A stretch of DNA of 64,000 nt from Streptomyces sp. NBC_00271 (GCF_036178845.1 NZ_CP108070.1:10726001-10790000), one strand, 5' to 3'. Shown: positions 15,463-23,752, numbered from the stretch's first letter. Notes: a model not told the origin generated them from the sequence alone. Program-made: numbers and translations.

Positions 15463-15669
15463 ATGAGTGCCGCAGGCGAATCCGGCAACCGAGCCCAGCA
15501 GATGCGCGAGAAGGCCCAGAAGCTGACCGAAGCCGCGGAGCGCGCGACCGACCCACAAGAGCGTCAGAAGCTTCAGGAGCAGGCACGGGGCCTGCAGGAG
15601 CAGATCGAGCAGCAGGGCCAGCCTGGTGAGAGCAGGTCCAAGGGCACTGGCGGCAGGCGGAACCAGTAG
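15463..15669 (+). CDS. DUF6381 family small protein
   Basis: 68 residues from ATG 15463, 7 bases after AAGGAG. The sequence MSAAGESGNRAQQMREKAQK, then LTEAAERATDPQERQKLQEQ, is the hallmark of DUF6381, a short, highly charged, heptad-rich helical protein found across Streptomyces. No function is known; the coiled-coil character suggests a stress or DNA-associated role, which is speculation. Followed by a strong hairpin at 15698-15743. The longer in-frame start at 15421 lacks a ribosome binding site. Confidence 0.88.
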   Translation: MSAAGESGNRAQQMREKAQKLTEAAERATDPQERQKLQEQARGLQEQIEQQGQPGESRSKGTGGRRNQ

Positions 15670-15697
15670 CCCCCTGAGTGCGCTCGGCCGCTCAATG

Positions 15698-15743
15698 GCA
15701 GATGGCCTCCAACCCTGTCCGTGACTGGCTGGAGGCCATCTGC
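15698..15743 (+). terminator. Strong hairpin after the DUF6381 gene
   Basis: GCAGATGGCCTCCA (15698-15711) is perfectly complementary to TGGAGGCCATCTGC (15730-15743) with an 18-base loop, starting 28 bases after the stop codon. No U-tract follows, as is usual for Streptomyces terminators. It could also be a scar of an insertion element. Confidence 0.55.
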
Positions 15744-15834
15744 GACCGGTTTCTGCCGCATGGGCAAGAAGTTGAGCCAGGGCGGAACCTCCCGCACTTC
15801 CGTCCCGGTCGTGACAACGGAAGTTGTTGCACTC

Positions 15835-16461
15835 TCAGCCTCCCCCATGACTCATGCGTAACCCCGTTGACGTGCTGCAAACCTCAGGTGTCACGGCCTT
15901 CACGAGACGCCTCACTGGCCCCAGCTCGTCGGCGCAAATCACGGTCGCGTCGTCGGGCGGGTGGGTGGGTGTAGAGGCCGATGATCCTTGTCCTTTTGGG
16001 ACGAAGTCCCGGTCCTTCGATCGCATCCAGGACCGGGCGCCGCGCCACCGCATTCCTTCGGCGAGCAGCTCGCGTCTGACCTGTGAGCGGCCCACCTCGA
16101 TCCCTTCGGCCCGTGCTGCCGCGCCCAGGGAATCCAGGGTCCACTCGGATGGTCCGGACTCATCGAAGGCCCACAGTTCCCCGACGGGCTCCCACCGCAG
16201 TCGCCCCGGCGGCACGGTCTTGACCAGGGAGATGATCCGGGATCGTTCCTCTTCGGTGATCCGCCGCCCCTTGCGGCCCTGCCCGCCCAGATCCTCCAGC
16301 CCTTGCAGGCCCAAGCGGTTGAAGCGGTGCAGCCAGCAGCGAACCGTTTTCTGGCTGCAGTCCGGCTCCACAGCGATTGCCGACACCCGCAGCCCCGACC
16401 AGCTCAGCTCGGTCAGGGCGGATGGCCCGGATGCGGTCGTCCTCCCACCCTTCCTCCACAA
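15835..16461 (-). pseudogene. IS630-family transposase remnant
   Basis: The N-terminal HTH is present (SGLRVSAIAVEPDCSQKTVR, CWLHRFNRLGLQGLEDLGGQ, GRKGRRITEEER) and then EVGRSQVRRELLAEGMRWR. Around 15960-16010 the true continuation KRTRIIGLYTHPP is in another frame, while the flanking DFVPK and DDATVICADELGPV are in the first one, so there are two compensating frameshifts. Only the first catalytic Asp region (ICADE) remains; the rest of the DDE domain is gone after about residue 195. Inactive. Confidence 0.75.
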
Positions 16462-16619
16462 GGAGGTGAAACAGCACCTCGCCTGGTTCGCTGAGAAGGG
16501 GCACGAAGACCCTCAACCATCCGGTGGTCGGCGAGCTGATCCTGGACCGCCGACCAGAACCTGCCGGCAACGCCCTCCGTCAGCTGAGGAGGGCGGACAG
16601 GCCGGCGCGGCCCAGCGGG

Positions 16620-17318
16620 TCAGCGGTTCTGCTCCGGCTTCCGTGCGGTGTCGCCCGCCGGGACGGCGCGGAGCATGGCCCTGTAGAGGTCATCGTGCTC
16701 GGGCGAGGCGGGAAGGGGGGCCCGGGCCGGGGCCTCGAAGGACTGGATCATCAGGGCGACGACGCGTCGCCAGGCGTCGGGAGCCGCGTCGCCGCAGGCG
16801 TTGACGACGCCGAGGTTGGCCATGTGCAGCAGTACCAGGTCCGAGGGGTCGAAGTCCTCGCGCAGTCGGCCCGTGGACTTGGCGCGGCCGATGAGCTGCA
16901 CCATGCCCTCGTACGCCTCGTTCCGGCGCTTCTCCATGGCCTTGGCGGTGGGGAAGGTCATGGTCAGGACGTCGGCGAAGCCGTTGTCGGCGGCCTGCAT
17001 CGCGCAGGCGGCTTCGATGTAGCCGGTGAATCCGTGCCAGGGGTCGGGGTCTTCGAGGGCGGTGGCGACCGCGTCGGCGTAGGCGTCCATGCGGTCGGAG
17101 AAGACGGCTGCGACCAGCGCCTCCTTCGTGGGGAAGTGCCGGAAGACGGTGGCGATTCCGACGCCTGTCTGGCGGGCCACGGAGGCCATGGAGGCGCCCA
17201 GGCCGTCGCGTGCGAACACGGTGCGCGCGGCAGCGAGGATCCGCCCCCGGTTGCGCTCGACGTCACTGCGCACAGGCGGGGCTGCGGGGGCGTCGGAGTG
17301 CTGGTCGCCGGGGTTCAT
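16620..17318 (-). CDS. TetR/AcrR-family repressor
   Basis: 232 residues. HTH: ILAAARTVFARDGLGASMAS, VARQTGVGIATVFRHFPTKE. The C-terminal part matches the SbtR-like TetR ligand domain (FADVLTMTFPTAKAMEKRRN, LGVVNACGDAAPDAWRRV). It faces away from the SDR/DoxX genes at 17485 onward; three copies of a 14-base site lie in the gap, close to its own start, so it probably represses both directions. Confidence 0.9.
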   Translation of the reverse strand: MNPGDQHSDAPAAPPVRSDVERNRGRILAAARTVFARDGLGASMASVARQTGVGIATVFRHFPTKEALVAAVFSDRMDAYADAVATALEDPDPWHGFTGYIEAACAMQAADNGFADVLTMTFPTAKAMEKRRNEAYEGMVQLIGRAKSTGRLREDFDPSDLVLLHMANLGVVNACGDAAPDAWRRVVALMIQSFEAPARAPLPASPEHDDLYRAMLRAVPAGDTARKPEQNR

Positions 17319-17336
17319 GGGGGCAGTCTAGCAATC

Positions 17337-17421
17337 GGAAAGCCCTATCCATTTCTTGTGCTACGGTGGTTGCAGTGAACCGGAAAGGGCTATCCGGATC
17401 TCGAAACGGATAGCCATTTCC
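17337..17421. promoter_or_regulatory. Three copies of a 14-base operator-like site
   Basis: GGAAAGCCCTATCC at 17337-17350 (+), GGAAAGGGCTATCC at 17382-17395 (+) and GGATAGCCATTTCC at 17408-17421, which is GGAAATGGCTATCC on the minus strand. The consensus GGAAAnnsCTATCC is an imperfect palindrome. The sites flank TTGTGCTACGGT, a likely promoter between TetR and SDR genes. The spacing places the outer copies on both promoters. Best explained as TetR binding sites. Confidence 0.65.
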
Positions 17422-17484
17422 ATATCTCCCCGTCTCCTCAGCGCCGCTCGTGTCTCCTCGACGGCGTTCCATGAAAGGATCACT

Positions 17485-18186
17485 GTGACCAGCATCGCCA
17501 TTGTCGGAGCCGGCCCCCAGCTGGGTCTGGCCATCGCCCGTACCTTCGGCTCCCAGGGCTACGACGTCGCCCTGATCTCCCGCAACCGCACCAAGCTCGA
17601 CGATCTCGTGGGCACACTCACCGCCGAGGGCATGACCGCCGCTGCGTTCCCCGCGGACGTACTCGATCGCGACGCCCTCACCCAGGCGCTCAAGGACGCC
17701 GCCGCACAATTCGGTGGGATCGACGTCCTGGAGTACTCCCCAGTGGGCACGTTCGGCATCACCACGCTGACTGCTCCGGCCGGAACCGAACCGTCCCATG
17801 TCGAGTTTGAGATGAACTTCCAGCTGTACGGGGCCATCGCTGCCACCAAGGCAGTGCTGCCGGCGATGCGCGAGGCCGGCGCGGGCACCCTGCTCTACAC
17901 CACCGGCGCCGGCTCGATCTGGCCTGACCCGCGGGTCGCCAACGTCAACGCCGCCGCGGCGGCGCTGCGCAACTGGGCGATGAACCTGCACAAGGAGCTG
18001 GTCGGCACCGGCATCCAGGCAGCCCACGTCGGCATCGACTCGTCGATCGGCGTCTCCGTCCTCCCTGGCGTGGAGGCGGCCCGGCCCGAGCAGATCTCAC
18101 CGATGTACTGGGAGCTGCACACCACCAAGCGCGAGGAGGACGAGCTCGTCTTCAAGCTCGATGCCGAGGGCTTCCCCCGCGGCTGA
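17485..18186 (+). CDS. Atypical SDR-family protein, copy 1
   Basis: 233 residues from GTG 17485, preceded by GAAAGGA. The N-terminus TSIAIVGAGPQLGLAIARTF has a GxGxxxG nucleotide motif and VALISRNRTKLDDL the NADP-binding Arg. The expected catalytic YxxxK is replaced: the aligned segment is NVNAAAAALRNWAMNLHKEL, where classical SDRs have YxASKAALRNWA. NNAG is also changed (VLEYSPVG). So it may bind NAD(P) without classical catalysis. The 5' 300 bases are nearly identical to 19115-19390. It overlaps the DoxX gene by 26 bases. Confidence 0.85.
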   Translation: MTSIAIVGAGPQLGLAIARTFGSQGYDVALISRNRTKLDDLVGTLTAEGMTAAAFPADVLDRDALTQALKDAAAQFGGIDVLEYSPVGTFGITTLTAPAGTEPSHVEFEMNFQLYGAIAATKAVLPAMREAGAGTLLYTTGAGSIWPDPRVANVNAAAAALRNWAMNLHKELVGTGIQAAHVGIDSSIGVSVLPGVEAARPEQISPMYWELHTTKREEDELVFKLDAEGFPRG

Positions 18187-18646
18187 CACCACACCAGCTC
18201 CCTCGTCGAACCCTAATCGCGCCGCGGCCCGCCACGCCGCGTCGCGATCCCAGAAGAGGGCTTCCGCTCTGAAGCACGCGTGCCTGTGGATCGTGCAGAG
18301 CCTGCTGGCCGTGGCCTTCGCGGCCTCCGGCGTCCTCAAGACCACCAAGTCCCGTGAGCAGCTCAGCCCACAGCTGCCATGGGTGAGCGATGTCTCGGCT
18401 GCGGCGGTGCGCCTGATCGGCCTGGCCGAGTTCACCGCAGCCCTCGGGCTGATCCTCCCGGCCGCCCTCAACATCGCCACCGTACTCACGCCCCTGGCTG
18501 CCACGGGGCTTACGGCCATCATGATCCTGGCCATGGGCATCCATGATGCCTGCCGCAAGGAGCCCTCGAGCATCGCGTTCAACGCGATCCTGCTCATCCC
18601 CGCCGCCATCGTCATGTGGGGCTGCTTCGGACCCCACGCCTTCTGA
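18161..18646 (+). CDS. DoxX-family membrane protein
   Basis: 161 residues. After a basic, Ala/Ser-rich N-terminal tail of about 35 residues there are four hydrophobic segments: IVQSLLAVAFAASGVLK, AAAVRLIGLAEFTAALGLIL, VLTPLAATGLTAIMILAMG and FNAILLIPAAIVMWGCF. FAASGVLK and GLAEFTAALGL are DoxX-like. DoxX proteins are small membrane proteins linked to redox or thiol stress. The start overlaps the end of the SDR gene, so the two are probably cotranslated. An internal start nearer Met-like codons cannot be excluded. Confidence 0.85.
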   Translation: MPRASPAADTTPAPSSNPNRAAARHAASRSQKRASALKHACLWIVQSLLAVAFAASGVLKTTKSREQLSPQLPWVSDVSAAAVRLIGLAEFTAALGLILPAALNIATVLTPLAATGLTAIMILAMGIHDACRKEPSSIAFNAILLIPAAIVMWGCFGPHAF

Positions 18647-18738
18647 CCGGCCCATCACGGGCCGCTGGTGGCCAACAGCCCCATGGATGCCGGCTCTATA
18701 CCCGCCTCCGGCTCTTCCCCCCTCGCAAGGGAGCAGAC

Positions 18739-19044
18739 ATGACCACAGCCACCGACCTGCCAGACATTGACTCGATGTCGTTCGACCCCCACTCGGCCCG
18801 TCTCGTCGAGGCGTTCAGAGGCGCTCTGGTCCGCATGCGCGACGGAGAGGACCTGACGGTCGAGGACCTCGACACGGCAGCCGATCTACTGCGGATGGTG
18901 CAGGCGGCCAAAGGTGACTCTCTGGCGGCTGGAGTCATGCCGCTGCTCAGGGAGGTCTTCCAGGGAGGTCGGGACGGCGGCCCCGCCTCGGAGAGCCAAG
19001 GATCCCTCTCACGTCCAGCCGGGCAACCTGCCGATCCGTCCTGA
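18739..19044 (+). CDS. Hypothetical protein
   Basis: 101 residues from ATG 18739, following GGGAGCAGAC. Acidic and probably helical (SARLVEAFRGALVRMRDGED, LTVEDLDTAADLLRMVQAAK), with a Gly/Ser/Pro-rich tail. No family recognised. It lies between two near-duplicate SDR genes and in the same direction, so it is probably part of the same transcript. Confidence 0.6.
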   Translation: MTTATDLPDIDSMSFDPHSARLVEAFRGALVRMRDGEDLTVEDLDTAADLLRMVQAAKGDSLAAGVMPLLREVFQGGRDGGPASESQGSLSRPAGQPADPS

Positions 19045-19114
19045 CGAAACCGGAACCCAGGTGGTGGTGACGGTACGCCAGCAAAGACCCCCACCCCTCT
19101 TTGAAAGGATGACT

Positions 19115-19792
19115 GTGACCAGCATCGCCATTGTCGGAGCCGGCCCCCAGTTGGGTCTGGCCATCGCCCGTACCTTCGGCTCTCAGGGTTTCGACGTCGC
19201 CCTGATCTCCCGCAACCGCGACAAGCTCGACGCCCTCGTCGGCACCCTCACCACCGAGGGCATCACCGCCGCCGCCTTCCCTGCGGACGTACTGGACCGC
19301 GACGCCCTCACCCAGGCGCTCAAGGACGCCGCCGCACAGTTCGGTGGGATCGACGTCCTGGAATACTCCCCGCTGGCCGAGCTCGACACCAGCGCGATGA
19401 CCACCCCGGCCGAGGCCGATCTCGTGCACGTGCAGCACGAGATCGAGTTTCACCTCTACGGCGCCATGGCCGCCACCAAGGCGGTGCTGCCCGCGATGCG
19501 CGAGGCCGGCACCGGCACGCTGCTGTTCACCACTGGCGCGGGCTCCATGAACCCCCAACCACCGACCGCCAACATCGACACAGCCACGGCCGCACTGCGC
19601 AACTGGGCGATCAACCTGCACAAGGAGCTTGCCGACACCGGCATCCAGGCCGCCCACATCGGCCTCGACGTGACGATCGGCGCCTCCACCTTCTACGGTC
19701 AGCCGCAGGCCGCGGCCGACCGACTCGCTCCTATCTACTGGCACTTGCACACCACCAACCGGGACCAGGCCGAGCGAATATTCAGAGGCTGA
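19115..19792 (+). CDS. Atypical SDR-family protein, copy 2
   Basis: 225 residues from GTG 19115 (ATG 19109 overlaps the ribosome binding site GAAAGGA and is less likely). Almost the same N-terminal 90 residues as copy 1 at 17485, diverging after VLEYSP. As in copy 1 the YxxxK motif is absent (NIDTATAALRNWAINLHKEL). The shared DNA identity stretches from the ribosome binding site to about codon 90, which points to a recent duplication or gene conversion. It may bind cofactor but act as a sensor or use unusual chemistry. Confidence 0.85.
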   Translation: MTSIAIVGAGPQLGLAIARTFGSQGFDVALISRNRDKLDALVGTLTTEGITAAAFPADVLDRDALTQALKDAAAQFGGIDVLEYSPLAELDTSAMTTPAEADLVHVQHEIEFHLYGAMAATKAVLPAMREAGTGTLLFTTGAGSMNPQPPTANIDTATAALRNWAINLHKELADTGIQAAHIGLDVTIGASTFYGQPQAAADRLAPIYWHLHTTNRDQAERIFRG

Positions 19793-19875
19793 CCCACGAC
19801 TGATCGTCCTGCCAGCGCACAACGTCCCAAGCCGTACCAGCATCTGGCCGCCGAGGAGGCGCCTATGACCTACGC

Positions 19876-20169
19876 ATGCGACCACGAGATCACACCGTGG
19901 CTTCCGCCCCTCCCCAGCGGGCCATGTTCCGACGTCCGAGCACCGCGCACGACGCCTGCGGAGCAGTTCGTATGTCGAACCTCCTTGCCACACGAACGAG
20001 ATGGGCCCGCTGTCTCGGTGAGGGTGACCGGGACACCGCCCATGAATCCCTCCATGCCGCACCCGCACCCGCCGAGTACCTGCACGGAGGACCCAACTCC
20101 GAGTCGGCGCTCGACCCACGCATCCTCGCCGACATGACCGCGGCACTGCGCCACGGCCGCGGCGTATGA
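19876..20169 (+). CDS. Hypothetical small protein, uncertain
   Basis: 97 codons (or 66 from ATG 19972). The end, SALDPRILADMTAALRHGRG, is plausible protein, and the stop TGA at 20167-20169 overlaps the ATG of the HxlR gene in ATGA, the usual sign of translational coupling. No family recognised, and the N-terminal third has poor codon character. Kept as a low-confidence gene. Confidence 0.35.
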   Translation: MRPRDHTVASAPPQRAMFRRPSTAHDACGAVRMSNLLATRTRWARCLGEGDRDTAHESLHAAPAPAEYLHGGPNSESALDPRILADMTAALRHGRGV

Positions 20170-20552
20170 ATCGGCCGACGCACCGGGCCGGCGACAGCGC
20201 AGCCCGTCACGATGCGGAGACCCGTACACAGGTCGACGAGGGCATCACACGCGTCTTCCAACTCCTCGGAAAGCGCTGGACCGGCCCCATCGTGTCCGTG
20301 CTGATCACGGGACCGACGTACTTCGCCGACCTGCGCCGGGCGATCCCCGGAATCAGCGAGCGCATGCTCTCCAACCGCCTGACCGAGCTTGCCGCCACGG
20401 AACTTGTCGTGCGCGAGGTGGACAACGGGCCGCCACTGCGGGTGTCCTACCAACTAACGGAAGCGGGCGCGGCATTGGAGCCTGCGCTCAAAGAGCTCGC
20501 ACAGTGGGCGAAGACCCATCTGCCGGAGCCGAGTCGGCCGATCGGCTGCTGA
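20166..20552 (+). CDS. HxlR-family winged-helix regulator
   Basis: 128 residues with the HxlR pattern: ITRVFQLLGKRWTGPIVSVL, YFADLRRAIPGISERMLSNR, LTELAATELVVREV and a wing at PPLRVSYQLTEAGAALEPAL. Family members respond to electrophiles or redox state, often through a conserved Cys near the N-terminus; here no Cys is seen before the HTH. It is downstream of the SDR pair and may regulate it, but no divergent target is adjacent. Confidence 0.9.
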   Translation: MNRPTHRAGDSAARHDAETRTQVDEGITRVFQLLGKRWTGPIVSVLITGPTYFADLRRAIPGISERMLSNRLTELAATELVVREVDNGPPLRVSYQLTEAGAALEPALKELAQWAKTHLPEPSRPIGC

Positions 20553-20631
20553 AGCCGTACGTCCAGGGCGGCGGAAAGCCGTCGCGCCCTACTCGGCGGT
20601 CAGCGTGCGGCTGCCAGGACGCCTCGTCCCA

Positions 20632-21091
20632 CTAGTCTCCTGAGTCAGGAATCCTGTTCAGATAGCTGGCGACGTTCGAGGATCTCGTCTGCGGTCTTCG
20701 TCCAGACGTAGGGCTTAGGGCTTCGGGTCGGTGTTCCATGCGGCGATCCAGTTGCGGATGTCCTTCTCCAGGGCTTGCACGGACCGGTGAACGCCTCGCC
20801 GTATCTGTTTGTTGGTCAGTTCGGCGAACCATCGCTCGACGAGGTTCAGCCAGGAACTTCTTGAACTCCTCGGCCCGATGCCTGCGGTGCAGAGAGCCGA
20901 AAGGTCACCCAGACCGGCGATCCGGTACTGCACGAACCTGGCCCGCCCACGGCCCACCGCATGCGGCGTGGAACCGAGTTGAGCCGCCACGTCCTTGTTC
21001 GAGGCGCCTTCCGCCCAGGCCAGGTGATCCGACACCGCAAGGCCCACGCCTGCGGCGTGGAACGACCCCGCACCCACCCCTCAAGTGCGGC
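20632..21091 (-). pseudogene. IS630-family transposase remnant with internal deletions
   Basis: Three pieces of one transposase remain, in order: HTH part (AALEGWVRGRSTPQAWALRC, then in another frame EGASNKDVAAQLGSTPHAVG and ARFVQYRIAGLGD), a short middle piece LHRRHRAEEFKKFL, and the C-terminal part WLNLVERWFAELTNKQIRRG, VHRSVQALEKDIRNWIAAWN, TDPKP. The 7-base string AAGCCCT is duplicated after TDPKP, shifting the frame of the end (ASYLNRIPDSGD). The catalytic Asp residues are deleted. Not functional. Confidence 0.75.
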
Positions 21092-21184
21092 CCGCTTGGT
21101 GTGCACCGGTGGCCGTCCAGGCTTCCTTCCGACCGGGAGCAGCGGCTCCAGCTTCGCCCACTGCGCGCGCCTCTGACGCACCCC
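21092..21184 (-). pseudogene. IS5-family transposase N-terminal scrap
   Basis: About 30 codons read RRAQWAKLEPLLPVGRKPGR, PPVHTKR, the invariant N-terminus of one Streptomyces IS5-type group (xxWxxLEPLLPxGxKPGRPPxxxxR). It is joined in frame to the start of the IS630 remnant, showing that the IS630 copy landed in, or recombined with, an IS5 gene. Confidence 0.6.
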
Positions 21185-21365
21185 CTCCGGACCAGCACCG
21201 ACCGCGGCTGTTCCTGGACGGTCACCGCCACCGGGCCGACGGCATCGCCACAGCCCAAGCCTGGCGGCCCGCCGCCGGCACCGGGCACCTCCGAGCCGGT
21301 ACCCGCCGACCCGCACCACGAAGAGCAGGTGGACGGGTCAGCCTTCTCACCGGGGGCAGGGCCAG

Positions 21366-21875
21366 TCAGCGGTCGAGGTCGATCGTGAAGCGCCTCGTGC
21401 CCGGAGCGATCGTGTCGGCGTGGACCGAGCCGCGAGCCCGGTCGAATTCTCCGGTGCCGCCGGTGATCCCGTTGTCGAACGAAGGGGGAGGGCCCGGGTT
21501 GAGAATGCCGAAGACCATTCCCTGCACGGAGAGCTGGCCGCCCGGGAGGTTGTAGGTCACGACGCACTCCTCCGCTCCGCTGTTGTCGACCCGGGTGGTG
21601 GTGCAGGTACCGTCGGTGTCGCCGACCTGGTTGCCGTACTGGTCGAAGAGGATCGAGCGGAAGACGGTCCGATCGCCCTGGGCGGGGGCGCCGCCGGGGT
21701 TGACGGGGAAGCGCGTCTGCTGCGCGAGCCGGCCGATGAGTGTGATGACCCGGTCTCCGCTCTTGGCGTGGGCGGAATCGGTGTCCGTCGCGGCGGCGGC
21801 CGCGACAGGGGCGCAGGCGAGAAGGGTAACCAGCGCAGTGGCCGTGCCGAGACAGGCTGCTCTCATGGGGCGCAT
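21366..21875 (-). CDS. Secreted allene-oxide-cyclase-barrel-like protein
   Basis: 169 residues from ATG 21875, chosen because CAGGAG lies 8 bases upstream; a longer start at 21902 lacks one. A Sec signal peptide is evident (MRPMRAACLGTATALVTLLA, CAPVAAAAA). The mature part has the beta-barrel pattern seen in bacterial allene oxide cyclase-like/dirigent-like proteins: GDRTVFRSILFDQYGNQVGD, TDGTCTTTR, ECVVTYNLPGGQLSVQGMVF and GGTGEFDRARGSVHAD. Enzyme activity is unknown. It stands alone between IS remnants. Confidence 0.8.
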   Translation of the reverse strand: MRPMRAACLGTATALVTLLACAPVAAAAATDTDSAHAKSGDRVITLIGRLAQQTRFPVNPGGAPAQGDRTVFRSILFDQYGNQVGDTDGTCTTTRVDNSGAEECVVTYNLPGGQLSVQGMVFGILNPGPPPSFDNGITGGTGEFDRARGSVHADTIAPGTRRFTIDLDR

Positions 21876-21902
21876 CGTGTGGCTCCTGAGGTTGATGCTC
21901 AT

Positions 21903-22357
21903 GAATGGTCAGGTCACGCATTCATAACCTCGGCTCTGCCGCCGCCCGGAACGTCCCGGCGCGACCCACCGGCAGATCCGACCAATCGGACCAACCCGGA
22001 ACGAGAGACGGCCCGCCGACCGGACGAGTCGTGCGGGCGGGTTGACGCTGGTGCAGCACATTGGTTCCTGGATCTTGCCCGCTCCCCGACGACCCGGCTC
22101 CAGCCACCCTCACACCGGCTCCACTGGTCCTGCTGGCGCCGACGCCACCAAGCCATTGCCCGCCACCGCCACTACCAACGCCGCACGCGCCCCGATCGGG
22201 TGAGGCACGAACTGCCACCGCCCTGACAGTGCGTCAGTCAACTACACTCCAAACAAGGCCTCTGACCAGCGGCAATGGAGAACCTTGACTGGAATACGAG
22301 TACTGCAGCGGCACTTATCGCGGGGCTGACGCTGGGTTCGAGAAAGGGCTGAGATCA
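21903..22357. other. 455 bases, mostly non-coding, with a probable transposase tail
   Basis: Contains the promoter region of the secreted protein and a possible transposase tail at 22095-22226 (listed separately). No other gene is recognised. The A/T-rich part CAACTACACTCCAAACAAGG (22239-22258) could be a promoter remnant. Confidence 0.35.
22095..22226 (+). pseudogene. Possible transposase C-terminal tail
   Basis: The plus-strand frame ending at 22226 reads LHWSCWRRRHQAIARHRHYQ, RRTRPDRVRHELPPP. This resembles the Trp/Arg-rich tail (WSxWRRRHQxRARxxHYxRR) found at the C-terminus of some Streptomyces insertion-sequence transposases. No upstream domain remains. Confidence 0.35.
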
Positions 22358-22750
22358 CTAGGACAATGTGGCGCGCTCGGATTCGGCCAGCAATATGCAG
22401 AACTCGTTGCCCTCGGGGTCGGCGAGAACAACCCAGCCCCAGCCGTCGGGTTTGCGGCGATCGGCGACCAGGGAGGCGCCCAGGCTCAGCAGCCGCTCAA
22501 CCTCTGCGTCCCGCGAGGTGTCGGGGCGCAGGCACAGATGGAGCCTGTTCTTGGCCGACTTCGGCTCCGGAACCTCGTTGAAGTGCAAGGCCGGGCCGCC
22601 GGGCAGCATGATCTCGGTCTCGTCGTCACCCGGTTCGTCCTCGGGATCCAGCGGTTGTCCGGTCACATCGCTCCAGAACCGCGCCAGTTGGTAGGCGTTC
22701 GCACAGTCGATCGCTATGTTCGTCACCGTTGAGCCCATGCGCGCGATCAT
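22358..22750 (-). CDS. VOC-family (glyoxalase-like) protein
   Basis: About 130 residues from ATG 22750 (MIARMGSTVTNIAIDC); ATG 22738 is an alternative. VTNIAIDCANAYQLARFWSD, VTGQPL, HLCLRPDTSRDAEVERLLSL and WVVLADPEGNEFCIL give the paired beta-alpha-beta-beta-beta pattern of the VOC superfamily and the final Glu metal ligand region DPEGNEFC. This subgroup in actinobacteria is usually uncharacterised. It stands alone. Confidence 0.88.
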   Translation of the reverse strand: MIARMGSTVTNIAIDCANAYQLARFWSDVTGQPLDPEDEPGDDETEIMLPGGPALHFNEVPEPKSAKNRLHLCLRPDTSRDAEVERLLSLGASLVADRRKPDGWGWVVLADPEGNEFCILLAESERATLS

Positions 22751-22939
22751 GTCCGAGCGGCGCTCCGCCCGCCACCGGAATATGGCCCCGCCCACGGCCT
22801 GCTACTGCATTGGAACTTACGAGGCCGGTGGCCCCGGCGGCGGTAATGGCTGAGACGGGCGCGGTGTTGATGGCGTACTTGGGCCCGCGCGATGTTGGGG
22901 CGGGCCCTCGCCGCGAGCTACCGTTTCGCTGGGTGACGG

Positions 22940-23065
22940 CGTCCTGGCAGTGCCGTCCACGATGAGCACGGTGTCCTTGGCGAACCGTTGGCGGGGCTGA
23001 AGCGCGAGCGTCGGGCCGAGATGGTCGATGATGCGATCCGGGTGACCAGTGACGCCGGTTCGGCT
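22940..23065 (-). pseudogene. IS5-like (DDE_Tnp_4) transposase scrap
   Basis: On the minus strand HPDRIIDHLGPTLALQPRQR, FAKDTVLIVDGT matches the region around the first catalytic Asp (VDGT) of an IS5/IS112-type Streptomyces transposase (xRVIDHLxPxLALxPRxRFxKDTVLIVDGTLVP). The HTH before and the DDE core after are gone. Confidence 0.55.
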
Positions 23066-23182
23066 TCGGCACCCCGGGGGTGACCGACCGAGGACACCGC
23101 GGCCGCCACCGACCGGTGGCCCGCGTGCGGTCGCGAGGTCTAGAGTGAGGACAAAGTGGTTGAATAGCGAACGGAGTTTCCC

Positions 23183-23683
23183 ATGAGCGCACTGGAGCCC
23201 CTGGACCTCGCGGCGATCGAGGCGGAGCGCACGCGCATCCGCGACACGCATCTGGCCTCCGACCGGCCGGCGAGTTCCGCACGCGGAGTGCACCACGTGG
23301 CGCTGCTCTCCGCCGACGTCGAGCGGACCGTCCGCTTCTACCAGGGCATCCTGGAGTTCCCGCTCACCGAGGTGATCGAGAACCGCGACTACAAGGGTTC
23401 CACCCACTTCTTCTTCGACGTCGGCAACGGCAACCTGCTGGCCTTCTTCGACTTCCCCGGCCTCGACCTCGGCCCCTACGCCGAGGTGCTCGGTGGACTG
23501 CACCACCTGGCCATCTCCGTCGACCCCACCACCTGGCAGCGGCTGCGCGAACGGCTCGACGCCGCCGGGGTCGACTACGAGGAGGAGAGCGGCACTTCGC
23601 TCTACTTCCGCGACCCCGACGGCGCCCGCGTCGAACTCCTCGCCGAGCCCTTGGGCGAGATGTACGGCCACTCCGTGCGCTGA
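23183..23683 (+). CDS. VOC-family (glyoxalase/dioxygenase-like) protein
   Basis: 166 residues, ATG 23183. A single VOC domain from about residue 35: VHHVALLSADVERTVRFYQG, ILEFPLTEVIENRDYKGSTH, FFFDVGNGNLLAFFDFPG, LGGLHHLAISVD and YFRDPDGARVELLAEPLGEM. His38 (VHHV), His105-like (LHHLAI) and Glu in VELLAEP are candidate metal ligands. The role is probably in metabolism or resistance; substrate not known. Not operonic with its neighbours. Confidence 0.88.
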   Translation: MSALEPLDLAAIEAERTRIRDTHLASDRPASSARGVHHVALLSADVERTVRFYQGILEFPLTEVIENRDYKGSTHFFFDVGNGNLLAFFDFPGLDLGPYAEVLGGLHHLAISVDPTTWQRLRERLDAAGVDYEEESGTSLYFRDPDGARVELLAEPLGEMYGHSVR

Positions 23684-23752
23684 CGTCCGCTGAAGGCGCG
23701 GGGCGGAGGGCACGGGGCGGAGGGCACGGGGCTGAAGGTACGGGCCGACAGG

